The notes under the pieces were generated by a model. The model worked only from the letters and a program-made list of their open reading frames with translations, had not been told where the DNA came from and ran no database searches. A program made the translations under genes and the position numbers. A DNA stretch of 64,000 nt, taken from positions 202,307 through 266,306 of the forward strand of contig JBFMDH010000003.1 in NCBI GenBank assembly GCA_040754075.1. The letters run 5' to 3'. Source of the stretch: Acidobacteriota bacterium. Its GTDB lineage: Bacteria; Acidobacteriota; Blastocatellia; UBA7656. Position 1 is the first letter of the stretch; each line of letters starts with the position of its first letter. Shown here piece after piece: positions 61,765-64,000 of the stretch.

Positions 61765-64000
61765 TCATTCGCGCCGTTTTTTGCGCGCTTCGAGCAAACG
61801 GCTGGATAAAGGCTTCGCGGTTTCGGTTTGTGCGGCAGTTGCTTCTTTTGCGGTTGCCGGCGTGGAAATCCGGGTTTCTTCTTGTGCAGGTTTTTCACTC
61901 TCTTTTTGACGGATGATTTCAATTCTTTCCTGAGCGATGAAAGCGGGCGGTTGAGTGGATTTTGATTCGCCAATCGGCACAGGTGTCTGGGTGGTCGTTT
62001 CATCTTCGCTCAAGCGCACACGCGACCGCGATTTTTTTAGCTGGGTGTGCGCAAGCGTCGCTTCATGGGTTTCAACTGCAACCTGACGACGCAATTTCGC
62101 TTGTAACCACTCACGCGCCTGCGCCAGTTGTTCGCGTGTAAGGTTCACGCGGCGAATGCCGACATCAAGAGGTAAAAGCAAAACAGCAAGCAACAATAGA
62201 CTTTCAAAAATTTCTCGCGGTTTGGTTTTGTCTGTGCGACGTTCAAATAAATTCGCTTGACTGGTTGTTTCGTTTGTCTGTGTATCAGCAGTTAATTGAA
62301 CGCCGCCGGTCGCTTCGCTGATTTCGGCAAGCAAATTGGTATCGGCATTGGTGATATTGAATTCGGGTGAATAAGAGTTCACCGATCCGGTGACCGGCGC
62401 AACCGCGCCGCCCGCCTCGGTGACACTAACGAGATATGCGCCGCGCCCGGTTGCCGTGAAATCGCCTTCATAACGCCCCGATGAAGTCTGTTCGAGCGGT
62501 ACATCCAAAGTCGTAAAATCGGGCGTGACGATATGCGCGTTCAGGCGCAAATTATTTTTGAATCCGCCCTCCGGCGTAACGGCTTCAACCGTGATGTGAC
62601 CTTTGCCTGCGTTAATTTCGACGCGCGGTTGTAAATCGCTTGCGCCTTGCCTTCTTAATGTATCGCGCAACACCTGCGTCCAGAATTGCCCGAACCCTGA
62701 CCAGTTCAACCAACTCGCAGCCCAGCGCCCTTTGGCATCCGATGTAAATGCCGCGGCGCGACCCAACCCGTATTGCCAGACCGCATAAACCGGGTCGTCT
62801 TTGTCAGACACCAGCGAGGTAATCGCAGGAGAGTTCAACGAATCGCGCTCGGCGGTTCCGACATAACCGCCAAGTGGTGGTGATTGCGTCCAATCGACGC
62901 CTTCGGTTGCCTGCGTTGAACGCACCAGTCGCGCTTGAAAAGGTTCTTCGATAATCGTCGAACGCGAGGCGAGGAAAGCTTCGCGGGTGAAAATCTGCGG
63001 CAAAGTTTCGGCGCGGTCGGTGAAATAAAAACGCCCGCCGCCGATTTTGGCGATGGTTTGCATCCCGGCTACATCCGCATCATTACCGACAGCGATGGTC
63101 GATAGCGTCATCCCGGCTTGATTCACGGTTTGCGCGATGTCTGCAAAATCGCCCGGTTCGCTTTGCCCGTCCGACAAAACAATAATGTGTTTGATCTGCG
63201 CGTCACTGGTTTGCAGGGTCTCGAATGCCTGCTTGATTCCGGGGTACATCACTGTGCCGCCGCCCGCTTGAATGGTTTGAATGTCGCCGATGATCTTCTT
63301 TTTGTTTTCGACTTTGGTGAGCGGAACCACCGTTTGCGGTTCGCTATCGAAAGCGATGATCGTCACTCCGTCGCGTTCCGATAAAAAATCAACTGCCGTG
63401 GAAGCGGCTTCCAGAGCCAGTTCCAGCTTGTTGCGCCCACCGCCCTCGACCTGTAACATCGAACCCGATTTATCAATTACCAGCGCCAGCGCCAGCGCCG
63501 GAAAATGTTTTTTCTGCCGGACATCGAGTGAAACCGGCAAGACTTCTTCGACAGGAGTTTTGTAATACCCGCCGGGTCCAAAACTCTGTTCGCCGCCAAT
63601 CATCAGAAAGCCGCCGCCCAAATCTTTGACATAAGCCTGCGTCATGCGCATCTGCTCTTTGGTGAGTTGCGTTGCCGGAAGATTATCGAAAATCACCAGG
63701 TCATAATTTTGAAACCCGGCAAGTGAAGCGGGCGCGGCGCGGCTCAGGTCGGCAACGAAATTGCCTTCGCTCAGCACCCGCATCAATGCCGATGAAGGTT
63801 GCGCGTCGCCCGTCACATAAAGCACTTTCGGACGACCTTCGACAAATGAAAAGGCTTCGCGGGAATTGTTCTGCACGAAGGTATCGACGTTCGGTGATTC
63901 GATTTCGGCGCGATAGGTATAAAAGCCTTTCTGTTCGATGCGCTCAGGCAATACAAAAACATTTTCACCGGCGGCGGTCAGTTGCACTTCGCGTTCGGCA
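61765..64000 (-). CDS. Membrane VWA / glutamine-amidotransferase-like protein, truncated at window edge
   Basis: The frame runs into the right edge (GAACGCGAAGTG continues it beyond the apparent GTG at 63987), so the N-terminus is missing. About 745 residues are visible. A beta domain (RIEQKGFYTYRAEI) is followed by a type I glutamine-amidotransferase-like fold (PKVLYVTGD, GGGFLMIGGEQSFGPGG). A VWA domain then has an intact metal site (VIDKSGSM, then a Thr and Asp). Next come one hydrophobic helix (LLLLAVLLLPLDVGIRRV) and a charged cytoplasmic tail ending in RKKRRE. Such proteins occur beside MoxR/BatA-type genes, but those would be to the right of the window. Confidence 0.85.
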   Translation of the reverse strand, partial: AEREVQLTAAGENVFVLPERIEQKGFYTYRAEIESPNVDTFVQNNSREAFSFVEGRPKVLYVTGDAQPSSALMRVLSEGNFVADLSRAAPASLAGFQNYDLVIFDNLPATQLTKEQMRMTQAYVKDLGGGFLMIGGEQSFGPGGYYKTPVEEVLPVSLDVRQKKHFPALALALVIDKSGSMLQVEGGGRNKLELALEAASTAVDFLSERDGVTIIAFDSEPQTVVPLTKVENKKKIIGDIQTIQAGGGTVMYPGIKQAFETLQTSDAQIKHIIVLSDGQSEPGDFADIAQTVNQAGMTLSTIAVGNDADVAGMQTIAKIGGGRFYFTDRAETLPQIFTREAFLASRSTIIEEPFQARLVRSTQATEGVDWTQSPPLGGYVGTAERDSLNSPAITSLVSDKDDPVYAVWQYGLGRAAAFTSDAKGRWAASWLNWSGFGQFWTQVLRDTLRRQGASDLQPRVEINAGKGHITVEAVTPEGGFKNNLRLNAHIVTPDFTTLDVPLEQTSSGRYEGDFTATGRGAYLVSVTEAGGAVAPVTGSVNSYSPEFNITNADTNLLAEISEATGGVQLTADTQTNETTSQANLFERRTDKTKPREIFESLLLLAVLLLPLDVGIRRVNLTREQLAQAREWLQAKLRRQVAVETHEATLAHTQLKKSRSRVRLSEDETTTQTPVPIGESKSTQPPAFIAQERIEIIRQKESEKPAQEETRISTPATAKEATAAQTETAKPLSSRLLEARKKRRE

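Overview
The window looks like a chromosomal segment of an Acidobacteriota bacterium, most likely near Blastocatellia. This is an inference from gene content, not from a marker gene. Supporting content includes a large Oar-type TonB receptor with a carboxypeptidase-regulatory N-terminus, a VWFA-related protein of the acidobacterial type, a Ser/Thr kinase with TolB-like and HEAT domains, a DUF5117-type zinc metalloprotease and many short secreted proteins. No rRNA, tRNA or CRISPR array was recognised. The left edge cuts a NarL-type response regulator and the right edge cuts a VWA protein.

Region 1 (1-3.9 kb) holds the regulator fragment, a secreted glycine-zipper protein, a 54-residue metallothionein and a secreted protein of unknown function. 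Region 2 (3.9-17.4 kb) is a defence hotspot around metH. A two-gene cassette (giant DEVH helicase with zinc-binding C-terminus plus a 731-residue partner, Druantia type III-like in layout) lies between two identical 87-bp repeats. One repeat is the 3' end of metH, so the cassette looks like an element integrated into metH that restored the gene. A type II restriction-modification pair lies immediately upstream of metH.

Region 3 (17.4-29.5 kb) carries a homocysteine methyltransferase/methylenetetrahydrofolate reductase fusion, aspartate kinase, a di-haem oxidoreductase, an aldehyde dehydrogenase and alanine dehydrogenase. The fusion gene is preceded by a probable SAM-II riboswitch, a terminator and a visible anti-terminator pairing. 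Together with metH this makes a methionine/one-carbon cluster.

Region 4 (29.5-47.6 kb) is mostly exported proteins: an esterase, MsrA, a DPP IV-type peptidase, the TonB receptor, the VWFA protein and the zinc metalloprotease, with a DUF512 radical-SAM-like protein and a nitroreductase. Region 5 (47.8-64 kb) is regulatory: a frameshifted Uma2 gene, phoU-phoB-phoR-like genes, a VapC-type toxin pair, a metallophosphatase, the kinase, a ROK sugar kinase, an ECF sigma/anti-sigma/secreted protein operon, a creatininase-family hydrolase and DUF983.

Two families of non-coding structure run through the window. The first is long intergenic palindromes whose arms are tandem, degenerate 7-bp units. Several sit directly against start codons and replace the expected ribosome binding site. 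The second is REP-like palindromes built on GCGGTC-N3-GACCGC, found at gene ends and especially between convergent genes.
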